From contig JAFTYM010000011.1 of the NCBI GenBank assembly GCA_017461585.1, positions 62,001-126,000 on the forward strand: 64,000 nt of DNA. Reading direction: 5' to 3'. The notes below the pieces were generated by a model. That model did not search any database and was not told the DNA's origin. It saw nothing but the letters and a program-made list of their open reading frames with translations. The translations under genes were made by a program, and so were the position numbers. Source of the DNA: Oscillospiraceae bacterium. Its GTDB lineage: Bacteria; Bacillota; Clostridia; Oscillospirales; Oscillospiraceae. Shown here piece by piece: positions 1-8,657 of this stretch. The first letter of the stretch is position 1, and every line of letters begins with the position of its first letter.

Positions 1-1
1 A

Positions 2-1168
2 ATGACCGCTGTTGCAAACCTTTTCGGTATCGGTGCAAACTCCAGCATATCCAGATTTTTAGGTGCGCAGCAGCCCAAAAGGGCAAAAAATGTCTCTTCA
101 TTTGCCCTTTGGGTAAGTGTTATTGTAATTGCGGTCATTTCTGCAGTGCTGCTTATATTTATGAGACCCATACTTACGGCTGTCGGCGCCAGCAGCGCAA
201 CTTATGAGCATGCCAGTGGATACGTTCTGTGGGTAGTTGTTATCGGTGGAATTCCAACTGTTGCGGAAATGGTCCTTGCCAATATGATGAGAGCCGAGGG
301 TATGGCAAAGGCAGCCAGCACAGGCCTTATGCTGGGCGGCTTTGTAAATATAGTCCTTGACCCCATTTTTATCTCTGTATTTGATATGGGCGCGCTGGGT
401 GCAGGTATTGCAACCTTCATCGCAAACCTTGCTGCGCTTTTATATCTGCTTTTCTGCCTTTGGAAAACAAGAGAGACAACTGTTCTTTCTCTTAATCCGA
501 AGGATATGGGAGTTTCCGGTGCGGTAGCAAAAAATATCTTGCTTGTAGGACTTCCTGCGTTTCTTGTTGTAATTTTAGGCTGCACAGCAAATATGGTGCT
601 GAACCATTTCATGACATCATACGGCGATGTCAACATGGCGGCATTCGGTATAGTTCAAAAGGTAGGAAATCTTACCGTTCAGATAGTTGTAGGTATCGCA
701 ACGGGAATTATGCCGCTTCTGGGATATCACTATGCAGCCGGCAATCCCCGGAAAGTCCGGGAGATATGCAAGCTCAGCTTTGTTATTGTCGGTGTGTTTA
801 CTGCTGCGTGTCTGGTTCTTTATGAACTGTTTGCAAAATATCTCATAATGGTATTTATTGATGATGCCGAGACAGTAAGGATCGGCGCGGATTTCCTGAG
901 AAGGTGGATCCTTTGCGCACCGGGTATGTGTTTCTGTCAGGTTTTCAACGCTATATTCCAGGGACTTGGCTTCTGGAAGCAGTCCACTGCCCTTTCCTTT
1001 GTACGTCAGGGCGTGGTGCTTATCCCCATGCTTGTGATTTTGGAGCATATTATCGGAATGTATGGTCTTGTGTTTGCGGCTCCCGTTGCGGACACAACGG
1101 CGCTTATCCTCGGCTTTATACTGTATGCCAGAGTTGCGGCAAAAACGTTAAAAACTCAAGAAGTGTAA
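2..1168 (+). CDS. MATE family efflux transporter (5' end cut by window)
   Basis: Membrane antiporter of the multi-antimicrobial extrusion family, expected to export cationic drugs or metabolites using a Na+ or H+ gradient. The visible 388 residues are strongly hydrophobic with about ten membrane segments. They include the internal start of the second half-repeat (around residue 180, VGLPAF) and the motif NHFMTSYG, as in other MATE proteins. The family is usually about 450 residues, so roughly 60 residues and two helices lie upstream of the window; the first ATG at position 2 is probably an internal methionine. The gene ends with TAA and is followed at once by a terminator hairpin shared with the convergent gene. 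Substrate cannot be read from the sequence. Confidence 0.85.
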   Translation: MTAVANLFGIGANSSISRFLGAQQPKRAKNVSSFALWVSVIVIAVISAVLLIFMRPILTAVGASSATYEHASGYVLWVVVIGGIPTVAEMVLANMMRAEGMAKAASTGLMLGGFVNIVLDPIFISVFDMGALGAGIATFIANLAALLYLLFCLWKTRETTVLSLNPKDMGVSGAVAKNILLVGLPAFLVVILGCTANMVLNHFMTSYGDVNMAAFGIVQKVGNLTVQIVVGIATGIMPLLGYHYAAGNPRKVREICKLSFVIVGVFTAACLVLYELFAKYLIMVFIDDAETVRIGADFLRRWILCAPGMCFCQVFNAIFQGLGFWKQSTALSFVRQGVVLIPMLVILEHIIGMYGLVFAAPVADTTALILGFILYARVAAKTLKTQEV

Positions 1169-1172
1169 ATTT

Positions 1173-1200
1173 AAAGCCTCTCTTTCGAAAGAGAGGCTTT
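1173..1200. terminator. Bidirectional intrinsic terminator
   Basis: The stem AAAGCCTCTCTTT / AAAGAGAGGCTTT has an A/T run on both sides. It lies between the ends of the convergent MATE gene and the DUF3786 gene. Confidence 0.85.
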
Positions 1201-1202
1201 AA

Positions 1203-1808
1203 TTATTTATCCGCATTTAAAACTGCTGCTATACCGTCATCGCCCATTGTGACCACGGTTTCGGGATGGGTAAAATCGGCAATGTTTTTATCGAACAGGA
1301 CATTGACAGAGGCAGGGAATTCATCGTCGCCGTCCCATATAATTATCTGCAGGTATAAATCTTTCCAAAGGGGAATGGCGTAACCTGCATCGCCGTAAGG
1401 GATTTTTACGGCACCCAAGCTCTCGCAGGCTTTGCAAAAAGCGTCGATTCGTCCACCAAAGCGCTGGGCAAGCGGTTTCACCGAACGCTGAAAGGCTGCA
1501 TCAAAAACGCCTGTGCTGGGAATATCCTTAAAAGGGATATACTCCCGGGAAGCTACGGGGTTTTTCTTTGAAAACCAGAACAAGTGGTAGATAAACATGG
1601 CATCAAAGAACGGAACATCTGTACTCCCGTTAAGGGGGACGATATTCCCGCTTGCAAGCTCAACCTCATAAGAGCGGCAGCAATATGTGATTTTAAATTT
1701 ACCGTTTTCGACATGGATGCCAAGCTCACGGGCCTTTTCCTCTTTATTCGGCATGCTGCAGAAATTATTCTGCCACAGCGAAAAGAGTTTGTTGTAGTTA
1801 TCCGACAT
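1203..1808 (-). CDS. DUF3786 domain-containing protein
   Basis: A 201-residue soluble protein of unknown function that matches my memory of the DUF3786 family. The pattern runs from a middle segment DVPFFDAMFIYHLFWFSKK, through EYIPFKDIPS and a GGRID segment, to a C-terminal block IIIWDGDDEFPASVNVLFD. The family is found mainly in anaerobes; in some it sits near corrinoid or Fe-S enzymes, which is known context and not proof. The start at 1808 (MSDNYN) is chosen over the upstream in-frame ATG because a GGTGATT ribosome site lies just before it. It is alone on its strand and ends against the MATE terminator. Confidence 0.75.
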   Translation of the reverse strand: MSDNYNKLFSLWQNNFCSMPNKEEKARELGIHVENGKFKITYCCRSYEVELASGNIVPLNGSTDVPFFDAMFIYHLFWFSKKNPVASREYIPFKDIPSTGVFDAAFQRSVKPLAQRFGGRIDAFCKACESLGAVKIPYGDAGYAIPLWKDLYLQIIIWDGDDEFPASVNVLFDKNIADFTHPETVVTMGDDGIAAVLNADK

Positions 1809-1885
1809 ATTAATCACCGATTTTATTGTAGCAACTGATGAGAATGTAATCAATGTTTAAATTTTCGCATTTTGTCTGTTCAAAC

Positions 1886-1913
1886 TTGATAAATTATGGT
1901 ACTATTATATAGT
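1886..1913 (+). promoter_or_regulatory. Candidate sigma-A promoter for the alcohol dehydrogenase
   Basis: TTGATA and TATAGT are separated by 16 bp, and the -10 lies about 28 bp before the start codon. The dehydrogenase has its own AGGAG site. Confidence 0.5.
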
Positions 1914-1941
1914 TATAGAATTATTACAGGAGTATATAAAC

Positions 1942-3108
1942 ATGGGTTGTACTTCTTATAAAATATTAGCACCTGTTACATTCGGCGCAGGTGCCACAGC
2001 AGAGACAGGAAATGTATGTGTTTCTCTGGGTTCCAAGAAGGTTCTTGTTGTAACAGAGAAGGCGCTGGTAAACCTTGGTCTTGTAAAGAAAGTTACAGAC
2101 AGCTTGGAAAAGGCAGGTCTTGAATATCAGATTTTTGATGAGTGCGTACAGGACACTCCCGACTATGTAGTAGAGGCAGGCGGTAAGGCTGCAAAGGCTA
2201 TGGGCGCAGATACAATCGTGGGTGTTGGCGGCGGCTCCAGCCTTGATACTGCAAAGGCTGTTTCTGTTCTTGTCGGCAGCGGAATGACAATCGAAGAGCT
2301 GCTCATCCCCGGTCCTCCCAAGGATAATCCCAAGCTTATTACAGTTATGGTGCCCACAACCTCCGGCACAGGCAGCGAGTCAACACAGATCGGTGTTGTA
2401 AACGACACGACCCGTAAGTGCAAGACAGGTGTTGGCTGTATTCCCAGCGCTGCTATCGTAGACCCCGAGCTGACTGTCGGTCTGCCCCGCAGCATCACAG
2501 TTTACACAGGTCTTGATGCGTTCTCCCACGCTATTGAAGTTCTCTGCAGCGGCGGTATGGACAACCCCCATTCTGACGCTCTCGCTTACGATGCTATCGA
2601 GAGAATCATCAAGTGGCTGCCCGTAGCTGTTGAAGATATCAACAATCTTGAAGCACGTGAGAATCTTGCTATTGCAAGTAACTTCGCAGGTGTTGCTTTT
2701 GCGGATGCTATCGTAAACCTTGGCCACGGTATGGCACATGCCATGGGAACTCTGTTCCATATTCCTCACGGTGTAGCATGCGCATGGTCTACTCCTGTTG
2801 TTCTGGAGTTTATGGCTCCTGTATGCGGTGAAAAGTACCGCCGTGTTGCGCACACAATGGGCATAGATACAACAGGCAAGACAGGCGAAGAGTGTGCAAA
2901 GCTCTGTGCTGCATGGCAGAGAGAGTTCATGAAGAAGCTGGGCGTTCCCGATGCACAGTCTTATAACCTTACAAAGGAAGACTTTGTCTCCTGCACAGAC
3001 TATATGATGAATGTCGAAGTTATGACAATGCTGGGCAAGAGAGTTCCCACAAGAGAAGAAGTTGTAGCTCTTCTTGAGGATGCTTACGAAGGCTGCAAGA
3101 GCATTTAA
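1942..3108 (+). CDS. Iron-containing alcohol dehydrogenase
   Basis: NAD(P)H-dependent reduction of an aldehyde or ketone to an alcohol, or the reverse, in fermentative redox balance. The 388 residues match the group III dehydrogenase length. The N-terminal nucleotide-binding half has GVGGGSSLDTAKA near residue 95 and TTSGTGSE near 139. The metal-binding half carries the expected ligands D192, H196, H262 and H276 (in LDAFSH, NLGHGMAHA and HIPHG). It resembles the FucO, 1,3-propanediol and butanol dehydrogenase group; substrate is not decidable from sequence. It has its own promoter, and pgsA follows after 27 bp without a terminator, so the two may be co-transcribed by chance proximity. Confidence 0.9.
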   Translation: MGCTSYKILAPVTFGAGATAETGNVCVSLGSKKVLVVTEKALVNLGLVKKVTDSLEKAGLEYQIFDECVQDTPDYVVEAGGKAAKAMGADTIVGVGGGSSLDTAKAVSVLVGSGMTIEELLIPGPPKDNPKLITVMVPTTSGTGSESTQIGVVNDTTRKCKTGVGCIPSAAIVDPELTVGLPRSITVYTGLDAFSHAIEVLCSGGMDNPHSDALAYDAIERIIKWLPVAVEDINNLEARENLAIASNFAGVAFADAIVNLGHGMAHAMGTLFHIPHGVACAWSTPVVLEFMAPVCGEKYRRVAHTMGIDTTGKTGEECAKLCAAWQREFMKKLGVPDAQSYNLTKEDFVSCTDYMMNVEVMTMLGKRVPTREEVVALLEDAYEGCKSI

Positions 3109-3135
3109 GTATTAAACACAGAAAGAAAGATTTTA

Positions 3136-3705
3136 ATGCAAAACAGAAAGCTGAAGATATGGACCGTACCCAATGTTCTGAGTTTTATCAGAATTCTCCT
3201 TATCCCCGTATGCGTCGTGCTTTATCTGAAGGCTGAAACTGCCAGGGACTATATCGTAACAGGTGCTGTTTTAGCTGCATCCTGTATAACCGATATGTTC
3301 GACGGCATGATTGCCAGAAAATTTAACTTAATAACAAAAGTTGGACAGTTTTTGGATCCTGTCGCTGATAAAGGCACGCAGTTTGCCATGATCATTTGCC
3401 TCGCTGTAAAGCGGCCTGTTTTGTGGAGCATCATTCCCCTGTTTGTGATCAAGGAGTGTTTTCAGTTTTTTGTGGGACTTTATCACTACAGACGCGGAAA
3501 AATGCTGAATGGTGCACTTTTTATCGGCAAAATCAGCACGACGGTGCTGTTTCTTGCGATGATAGCCCTTATAGTATTTCCGCAGATCCCCCAGTGGGGA
3601 GTTACTTTGATCACGGTGGTTTGCCTTGGACTTTTGATCGCTTCTTTCGTAGGTTATATTTTGGCGTACTACGGTAAAAATAAAAAGATATACGACATAG
3701 AATGA
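3136..3705 (+). CDS. pgsA: CDP-alcohol phosphatidyltransferase (phosphatidylglycerophosphate synthase type)
   Basis: Transfers phosphatidyl from CDP-diacylglycerol to an alcohol, most likely glycerol 3-phosphate, in the membrane as the first committed step to phosphatidylglycerol. All eight residues of the family signature D-x2-DG-x2-AR-x8-G-x3-D-x3-D are present: D53, D56, G57, A60, R61, G70, D74 and D78. The 189 residues contain about five membrane helices, as is usual for PgsA. Cardiolipin synthase or phosphatidylserine synthase of the same fold cannot be excluded without a tree. A strong terminator follows. Confidence 0.85.
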   Translation: MQNRKLKIWTVPNVLSFIRILLIPVCVVLYLKAETARDYIVTGAVLAASCITDMFDGMIARKFNLITKVGQFLDPVADKGTQFAMIICLAVKRPVLWSIIPLFVIKECFQFFVGLYHYRRGKMLNGALFIGKISTTVLFLAMIALIVFPQIPQWGVTLITVVCLGLLIASFVGYILAYYGKNKKIYDIE

Positions 3706-3710
3706 ATAAA

Positions 3711-3740
3711 ACGGCTGATACTGATGTATCAGCCGTTTTT
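3711..3740. terminator. Intrinsic terminator after pgsA
   Basis: An 11-bp stem ACGGCTGATAC / GTATCAGCCGT with a TGAT loop is followed by five T. It faces the end of the convergent uppP and can serve both genes. Confidence 0.9.
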
Positions 3741-3741
3741 A

Positions 3742-4572
3742 TTATATAAGTGTTATAAGATAATAGCCCAAAACCACAGCGCCTAAGATTATGCGGTAAA
3801 CACCGAATGCGGAGAAGGAGTGGCGGCGTACATAGTTCATAAGAGCCTTGATTGCAACTAATGATACTACAAAAGCTACAGCACAGCCGACGATGAGGAT
3901 ACCCCATTCCTGAGAAGTGAACATTGCGTTGCCGTCCATGAAGTATTTCAAGATCTTCAGCGCAGAAGCACCAAGCATGGTGGGAATGGCGAGGAAGAAT
4001 GAAAACTCGGCAGCGGCGGTTCTGGATACGCCCAAAAGGCTGGCGCCGATAATGGTAGAACCGGAACGTGATGTACCGGGGATGAGGGAAAGCACCTGAA
4101 ATGCGCCGATGCCCAAAGCGGTTCTGTATGAGATGTCGTGTACATTATCTATCCTGGGAGGAAGGTTTTTCCTTTTATTTTCGATGATTATGAAAGCCAC
4201 GCCGTACAGTATAAGTGTGATGGCGACGACTATATAGTTATAAAAATGCTCGTCGAACCAATCGTCCAGCAAAAGCCCCAGAACAGCGGAAGGAATGACC
4301 GCAACGATGACCTTGAACCAGAGATTCCAGGTCTGCTTTTTTTCTGCGGGGTTTTTCTTTTTTGAAAAGGGGTTGAGCTTGGTGAAGTACAGAATGAGAA
4401 CGGCGAGTATGGAACCGAACTGGATTACAACACGGAACATTTCAGAAAAGGCTTCCGATACGTCCATGTGAAGAAATGTTTCAAACAGGATCATATGACC
4501 TGTGGAGCTTACGGGAAGCCACTCTGTGATACCCTGTACTATACCGATAATTATGGCTTTGATAAATTCCAT
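3742..4572 (-). CDS. uppP: Undecaprenyl-diphosphatase (BacA/UppP family)
   Basis: Integral membrane phosphatase that converts undecaprenyl diphosphate to undecaprenyl phosphate, recycling the lipid carrier for peptidoglycan and capsule synthesis. The N-terminus holds the (E/Q)xxxE motif as Q13-GIT-E17, followed by PVSSTGH with the conserved H26. The second signature PGTSRSGST lies in the later half. Length (276 residues) and about eight helices fit the family. The start has GGAGG seven bases upstream. It is a single gene, closed at its end by the shared terminator. The capsule genes at the far end of the window depend on the same carrier. Confidence 0.95.
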   Translation of the reverse strand: MEFIKAIIIGIVQGITEWLPVSSTGHMILFETFLHMDVSEAFSEMFRVVIQFGSILAVLILYFTKLNPFSKKKNPAEKKQTWNLWFKVIVAVIPSAVLGLLLDDWFDEHFYNYIVVAITLILYGVAFIIIENKRKNLPPRIDNVHDISYRTALGIGAFQVLSLIPGTSRSGSTIIGASLLGVSRTAAAEFSFFLAIPTMLGASALKILKYFMDGNAMFTSQEWGILIVGCAVAFVVSLVAIKALMNYVRRHSFSAFGVYRIILGAVVLGYYLITLI

Positions 4573-4606
4573 TATTTGCCTCCGTGGGGAAAGAGATATG
4601 AAAGAT

Positions 4607-4633
4607 AAAGACCGGATTTTTCATCCGGTCTTT
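4607..4633 (-). terminator. Hairpin terminator after the split-barrel gene
   Basis: An 11-bp perfect stem AAAGACCGGAT / ATCCGGTCTTT with a five-base loop lies between the end of the 4644-5036 gene and the start of uppP on the minus strand. The following U-tract is weak. Confidence 0.65.
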
Positions 4634-4643
4634 ATTTGTGTTC

Positions 4644-5036
4644 TTAGAACTTTACAACTCTGGAGGGAGCTGTGAAGGAAGAGAATGTTGCAACTGCATC
4701 CTTCAGGTAGAGAACCTGTGTGTTGTCATCAGTTGCGGAATAGCTTGCCTTGAGGTTGGGATAGCTGTCGAGCATGCTCTCCTTAGCCTCTACTCTGTCA
4801 TCGTTGACAGCTTCAGCTGCGATACGAACCCACTCGCCGCCTGCGAAAGCGCAGATCTCAACTTTGGGGTTAGCAGCCATCTGCTTGGAGCAGGGCTTTA
4901 CCTTACCTGTCTGGATGTAGAGCTTGCCTTCGAAAATGTTGACTGTGCCGAAGGGACGAACTCTGGGCTGATCGCCTTCAACTGTTGCCAGATAATATGT
5001 GCCTGCCTTCTTCAGAAAATCGAATACTTCCTGCAT
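4644..5036 (-). CDS. Pyridoxamine 5'-phosphate oxidase-family (flavin split-barrel) protein
   Basis: A 130-residue single-domain protein of the FMN-binding split-barrel fold, near the NimC/NimA-like members. These bind FMN or F420-like cofactors and reduce small molecules, or are of unknown role. The N-terminal block LATVEGDQPRVRPFG followed by GKLYIQTGK is typical. The true pyridoxal synthase PdxH is longer (about 210 residues) and has different C-terminal residues, so that role is unlikely. The start is fixed by a TAAGGAGG site. No neighbour indicates the substrate. Confidence 0.75.
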   Translation of the reverse strand: MQEVFDFLKKAGTYYLATVEGDQPRVRPFGTVNIFEGKLYIQTGKVKPCSKQMAANPKVEICAFAGGEWVRIAAEAVNDDRVEAKESMLDSYPNLKASYSATDDNTQVLYLKDAVATFSSFTAPSRVVKF

Positions 5037-5128
5037 GGGTAATAGCCTCCTTATTAATTTAAATTTACTAACATAACTATTTTACCATAAATATGCTGTA
5101 ATTCAAGTCGTATTTTTTGCAATTGAAT

Positions 5129-5159
5129 ATCCCCGACTGTTTATGAAACAGTCGGGGAT
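5129..5159 (-). terminator. Hairpin after glycyl radical enzyme 1
   Basis: A 14-bp perfect stem ATCCCCGACTGTTT / AAACAGTCGGGGAT with a 3-base loop lies 12 bases past the stop codon. The T-run downstream is poor, so it may act mainly as a 3' stabiliser. Confidence 0.7.
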
Positions 5160-5170
5160 GATTTGTATAA

Positions 5171-7627
5171 TTACATATTGAGCTCTGTTCTGGAGATGAG
5201 GTCGTTCTGACCTGTGATGTGAAGCTCTACGAAGTAAGCGGAGAAGCCTGCTACACGGACAACGAGATCCTTATACTCATCGGGATTCTTCTGAGCTTCC
5301 TTCAGAGTATCAGCGGAAATGACGTTGATCTGCATTTCCATGCCGCCCATATCGAAGTAGGTCTGCATAAGCTGAGTAAGCTTAAGGATGCCTTCTTCGC
5401 CCTGGAGGCAGGAGGGGCTGAACTTCATGTTGAGCAGTGTACCGTTGGAGTAATGTACCTGCTGGATCTTGGAAACGGAGCTGAGGATAGCTGTAGGACC
5501 GTTTGTGTCCATGCCCTGCATTGCAGAGATACCGTCAGCAAGAGGCTGACCTGCATTACGTCCATCGGGTGTTGCGCCTGTCATATAGCCGAACATAACG
5601 TTGGTTGTTACGGGGTACAGACCTGCAGCATAGCGGCCTCTGGGACCTGTGCATGCTGTAACAGCGTTTGCAAATACTTCAGCTGCCCAGTCTGCCCAGC
5701 AGTCTACCTCGGGGTAGCCGTTGCCGTAGTGCTTGCACTCGTTAAGAATGCTGCGCTGAAGATCCTCATAACCCTTCCAGTTTGCCTTGAGGGCATCATA
5801 AAGCTCACGTGTTGTGACCTTCTTTGTGTCGTAGCAGAGGTGCTTGATCATATACAGACAGTCAGCTACGTTACCGATACCAACGCCTGCCATACCTGTG
5901 GAGTTGTACTTAGCGCCGCCCCACATAACGTCCTTACCGGATTCCATGCAGCCTTCCATTGTTGCGGAAACAACGGGCAGGGGCAGATCTTCGCGTCCGA
6001 TATACTCGAAGGAGTTGATGTGGATTGCATGCCACTTTACAAAGTACTCAAGCTGCTTCTTGTAAGCTTCCAGAACTTCTTCGAATGTCTCCATCTCGTA
6101 CAGGTAGCCTGTTGCCAGACCGACGCGCTCGGGATTTACTTCTGTGGGGTTCTCTTCGCCTTCCTTGGGGGCGCCGAATGCCATGGGCATGGGCAGGTGA
6201 CCGTCGTTGATGCCGAGCCAGATGCCGTTTACAAGGTTTAAGTAAGAGCAGGAACCTGTGCCGCCGCATGCAGGCCACTCATCGCCGCAGCCGCCGGGCT
6301 CTACGCAGCCGATGGGAGAGTAGTTTCTTGCGCTCTCAAGAGAGAGACCGCGGGACATAAGAGCGGGGATGATAACATCGTCGTTCTCAAATGTGGGAAC
6401 ACCGCCGCAGATCTTTGTTGTCTCGATAGCTGCCTCCCAAAGCTCGGGGGGAGTATTCTTGTGGATACGCAGAGAGTGCGGGGGATCGTGAAGAACGAGA
6501 CGACCCATGGACTGGAGCATCATGAATGTAACCTTATTGGAAGCGTCGTTGCCGTCCTTGTCAACACCGCCGAGGGATACCATCTGGCCGGATGTGTAAC
6601 CGGGGTTGGACTGTGTTGCGCCGTAGCTCCAGGGCTTGTTCATTTCAGCGACCTTCAGGTAGAACAGGTCAAGCATTTCCTGTGCGTACTCTGCTGTGAT
6701 CGTGCCGTTTTCCAGATCGCGGTCGAGATAATCGCCGAGGTACTGGTCAACACGGCCGAATGTGATGCCGTGCATGTTAGCGTCCAGGCACAGGCAGGTC
6801 TGATACATATAGAGGCACTGAAGAGCTTCGTGGAAGTTTCTTGCAGGGTTTTCCATTGTCCAGTTAAGGCACTCTGCCATCTTTTCAAGTTCTGCCTTTC
6901 TGACGGGATCTGTGCAGGCTGCTGCCTGCTCGGAAGCCAGAGCAGCGTAACGCTTTGTGAGAAGGATCATACCGTCGCATACGATAGCGATTGCGCGGTA
7001 GAAGTTGTACTGATCGATAGTTCCGTCGGGCATACCTGCCTCAACGATAGCTGCCTTTTTAGCAACAGCCTCATCGCGGATAGCTTTGAAGCCAACGCGG
7101 ATAGCCTTGTTGTAGCCTGTTACGAAGTGACCTACGGGTGTGTCGGAAATTGTCATTCTGCCCAGCATTGTGATGCCGTTGCCGTCGTGACCTTCGTACT
7201 CGTCTACCATGTAAGCCTGAGTCTTTGCCCACATACACTGAGTCATCCAGTAGTCGATGGTGCTCATAAGGTACTCTTTATCTTCATCAGAGATTATGTA
7301 GGGGTCAATATCACGGGTCTGGATGTAGCCGCTGCCGATCTCTTCCTTCAGAAAGCCTACGCTGTTTTCGGGATAAAGAGCAGCTGCGCGGTATTTTGCA
7401 GACTGTGCACCAACAATAACTTCACCGTCGTCAATGCGGATGGCGATGTTCTTACAGATCTCATAAAAAGCCTTAGCGCGGCGAAGAATACCGCCGAGTT
7501 CAGGGTGGTTCATATAGAACTCTGTGATGATCTTATAGCGGGAAAGACAGATTTCTGGTTGTGTGTCACGGTACTTTGCGCGCATCTTCTGTACGCGTTC
7601 TGTAATAGGACTTAATTTATATGCCAT
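5171..7627 (-). CDS. Glycyl radical enzyme 1 (PFL-like eliminase/lyase, substrate unknown)
   Basis: An 818-residue anaerobic radical enzyme. Seen: PFL-like barrel over most of the chain, active-site Cys441 in GCVEP with the base Glu443 two residues on, and the glycyl radical motif RVAGFSAYF with Gly794, 24 residues from the C-terminus. The GCVE arrangement is that of dehydratases and C-N/C-S lyases (glycerol, propanediol, choline, isethionate and hydroxyproline enzymes). Formate acetyltransferase uses two adjacent cysteines, absent here. After GCVEP comes an unusual loop, GGCGDEWPACGGTG, that I do not recall from characterised clades. It is very similar to the second copy at 10042-12474. No radical SAM activase lies nearby, so it must be encoded elsewhere. 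It has its own promoter, an AAGGAGGAG ribosome site and a terminator. Confidence 0.9.
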   Translation of the reverse strand: MAYKLSPITERVQKMRAKYRDTQPEICLSRYKIITEFYMNHPELGGILRRAKAFYEICKNIAIRIDDGEVIVGAQSAKYRAAALYPENSVGFLKEEIGSGYIQTRDIDPYIISDEDKEYLMSTIDYWMTQCMWAKTQAYMVDEYEGHDGNGITMLGRMTISDTPVGHFVTGYNKAIRVGFKAIRDEAVAKKAAIVEAGMPDGTIDQYNFYRAIAIVCDGMILLTKRYAALASEQAAACTDPVRKAELEKMAECLNWTMENPARNFHEALQCLYMYQTCLCLDANMHGITFGRVDQYLGDYLDRDLENGTITAEYAQEMLDLFYLKVAEMNKPWSYGATQSNPGYTSGQMVSLGGVDKDGNDASNKVTFMMLQSMGRLVLHDPPHSLRIHKNTPPELWEAAIETTKICGGVPTFENDDVIIPALMSRGLSLESARNYSPIGCVEPGGCGDEWPACGGTGSCSYLNLVNGIWLGINDGHLPMPMAFGAPKEGEENPTEVNPERVGLATGYLYEMETFEEVLEAYKKQLEYFVKWHAIHINSFEYIGREDLPLPVVSATMEGCMESGKDVMWGGAKYNSTGMAGVGIGNVADCLYMIKHLCYDTKKVTTRELYDALKANWKGYEDLQRSILNECKHYGNGYPEVDCWADWAAEVFANAVTACTGPRGRYAAGLYPVTTNVMFGYMTGATPDGRNAGQPLADGISAMQGMDTNGPTAILSSVSKIQQVHYSNGTLLNMKFSPSCLQGEEGILKLTQLMQTYFDMGGMEMQINVISADTLKEAQKNPDEYKDLVVRVAGFSAYFVELHITGQNDLISRTELNM

Positions 7628-7658
7628 GGGATCTCCTCCTTAAAATTTTCCTAGCTTA

Positions 7659-7686
7659 AGTATAACACAATCTTTCACAGTTGCAA
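7659..7686 (-). promoter_or_regulatory. Promoter of glycyl radical enzyme 1
   Basis: On the minus strand, TTGCAA and TATACT are separated by 16 bp. The -35 box is one arm of an inverted repeat TTGCA-N13-TGCAA (7681-7703) in the short gap between the lysR stop and this promoter, a possible operator. Confidence 0.65.
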
Positions 7687-7717
7687 CGTATTAAATCATG
7701 CAAATATTTTATGGATT

Positions 7718-8587
7718 TCACATAAGAAGACTACGCAGTTCTTCCACATAGCGGCTGATTTTCGGAATGCTGTTGTCTGTAAAATGAATAATTTTAATTG
7801 GCATGATCTCGTCCAGCGGCAAGAATCCGAAGGAGGGATTTGAAACTGCGCTGTCCCAGCTGGAAAACAGCATTACACCCTTGCCACAGGCAGTATTGAA
7901 AAGAGCGGATGGAAGCTGTCCGCAGTTTATGATTTTCGGGGACAGACCGTGTTTTGAGCAAATTCTGCGGATAACATCGGAAAAACGCTTTTCGATGTCG
8001 TTGTCAAACAACAAAAAGGGTGTTTTGGCAAAAGCTCTTATGGAAGAGACGCTGGGGAAATGCTCCTTTGAATAGAGAATACCGAAGGTGGTGGAGACAG
8101 AGTCTTTTGCAGAAATATTTGGAAGAGCAGGAATAAAGAAGTCATGCGTCAGAACAATATCCAGCTTGTCTGCGTGGAGACGTGCTATAAGGTCAGAGAG
8201 CTTATAGCACTCGATATTGAGCTTGATCTCAGGGTGCCTTTCGGAAAAATAGGACTCGATTTTGTTATAGAAATTGGCAGGGCTCCATGTCTCGGGACAG
8301 CCTATGCGAAGAGTTTGAGCCGGTAGCTTTGCAGCAGCGCGAATATCATCTGTGAGGCTGTTGAATTCCCTCGTTGTTTTTGTAAAAAACTCATACATAG
8401 AATTGCCCGATGGCGTGAGGGAGAGGGATGTTTCGCTGCGTTCAAAAAGCTTGAAGCCCAAATATTCCTCTAATTTGGACACGCTTTTGCTTATGGCAGG
8501 CTGAGATACGTACAGCATGTTTGCCGCCTGAGTAAAGCTTAAAGTTTCTGCTACGGCGATAAAATGGTTTATCTGAGTTATGGTCAT
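7718..8587 (-). CDS. LysR-family transcriptional regulator
   Basis: A 289-residue DNA-binding regulator. The N-terminal winged helix-turn-helix (residues 1-60) contains the usual LSFTQAANMLYVSQPAISKSVSKLEEYLGFKLFER pattern. A linker helix leads into a periplasmic-binding-like effector domain (about 90-289, beginning TLRIGCPE). It sits between glycyl radical enzyme 1 and the methyltransferase-like gene on the same strand. LysR proteins usually control adjacent genes in response to a pathway substrate, so it is the likely regulator of this locus (inference). A perfect palindrome lies directly over its own promoter and fits autoregulation. The effector cannot be named. Confidence 0.92.
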   Translation of the reverse strand: MTITQINHFIAVAETLSFTQAANMLYVSQPAISKSVSKLEEYLGFKLFERSETSLSLTPSGNSMYEFFTKTTREFNSLTDDIRAAAKLPAQTLRIGCPETWSPANFYNKIESYFSERHPEIKLNIECYKLSDLIARLHADKLDIVLTHDFFIPALPNISAKDSVSTTFGILYSKEHFPSVSSIRAFAKTPFLLFDNDIEKRFSDVIRRICSKHGLSPKIINCGQLPSALFNTACGKGVMLFSSWDSAVSNPSFGFLPLDEIMPIKIIHFTDNSIPKISRYVEELRSLLM

Positions 8588-8600
8588 GGTGTTACCTCTA

Positions 8601-8622
8601 ATTATAACTTTGAAGTTATAAT
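8601..8622 (-). promoter_or_regulatory. Perfect dyad over the lysR promoter (candidate operator)
   Basis: The 10-bp arms ATTATAACTT and AAGTTATAAT are separated by TG, with core ATAAC-N6-GTTAT. On the minus strand the dyad includes a TATAAT -10 box 13 bases before the start codon. Position and shape fit LysR-type autoregulation. Confidence 0.6.
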
Positions 8623-8657
8623 AATTTTAGCATAGGCGCGGGGAAACGGCAATAAAA

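Noticed and set aside
5171..7627. Calling the glycyl radical enzymes formate acetyltransferase (pflB)
   Set aside because: Pyruvate formate-lyase needs two adjacent cysteines; these have one Cys with the GCVE glutamate of dehydratases and lyases.
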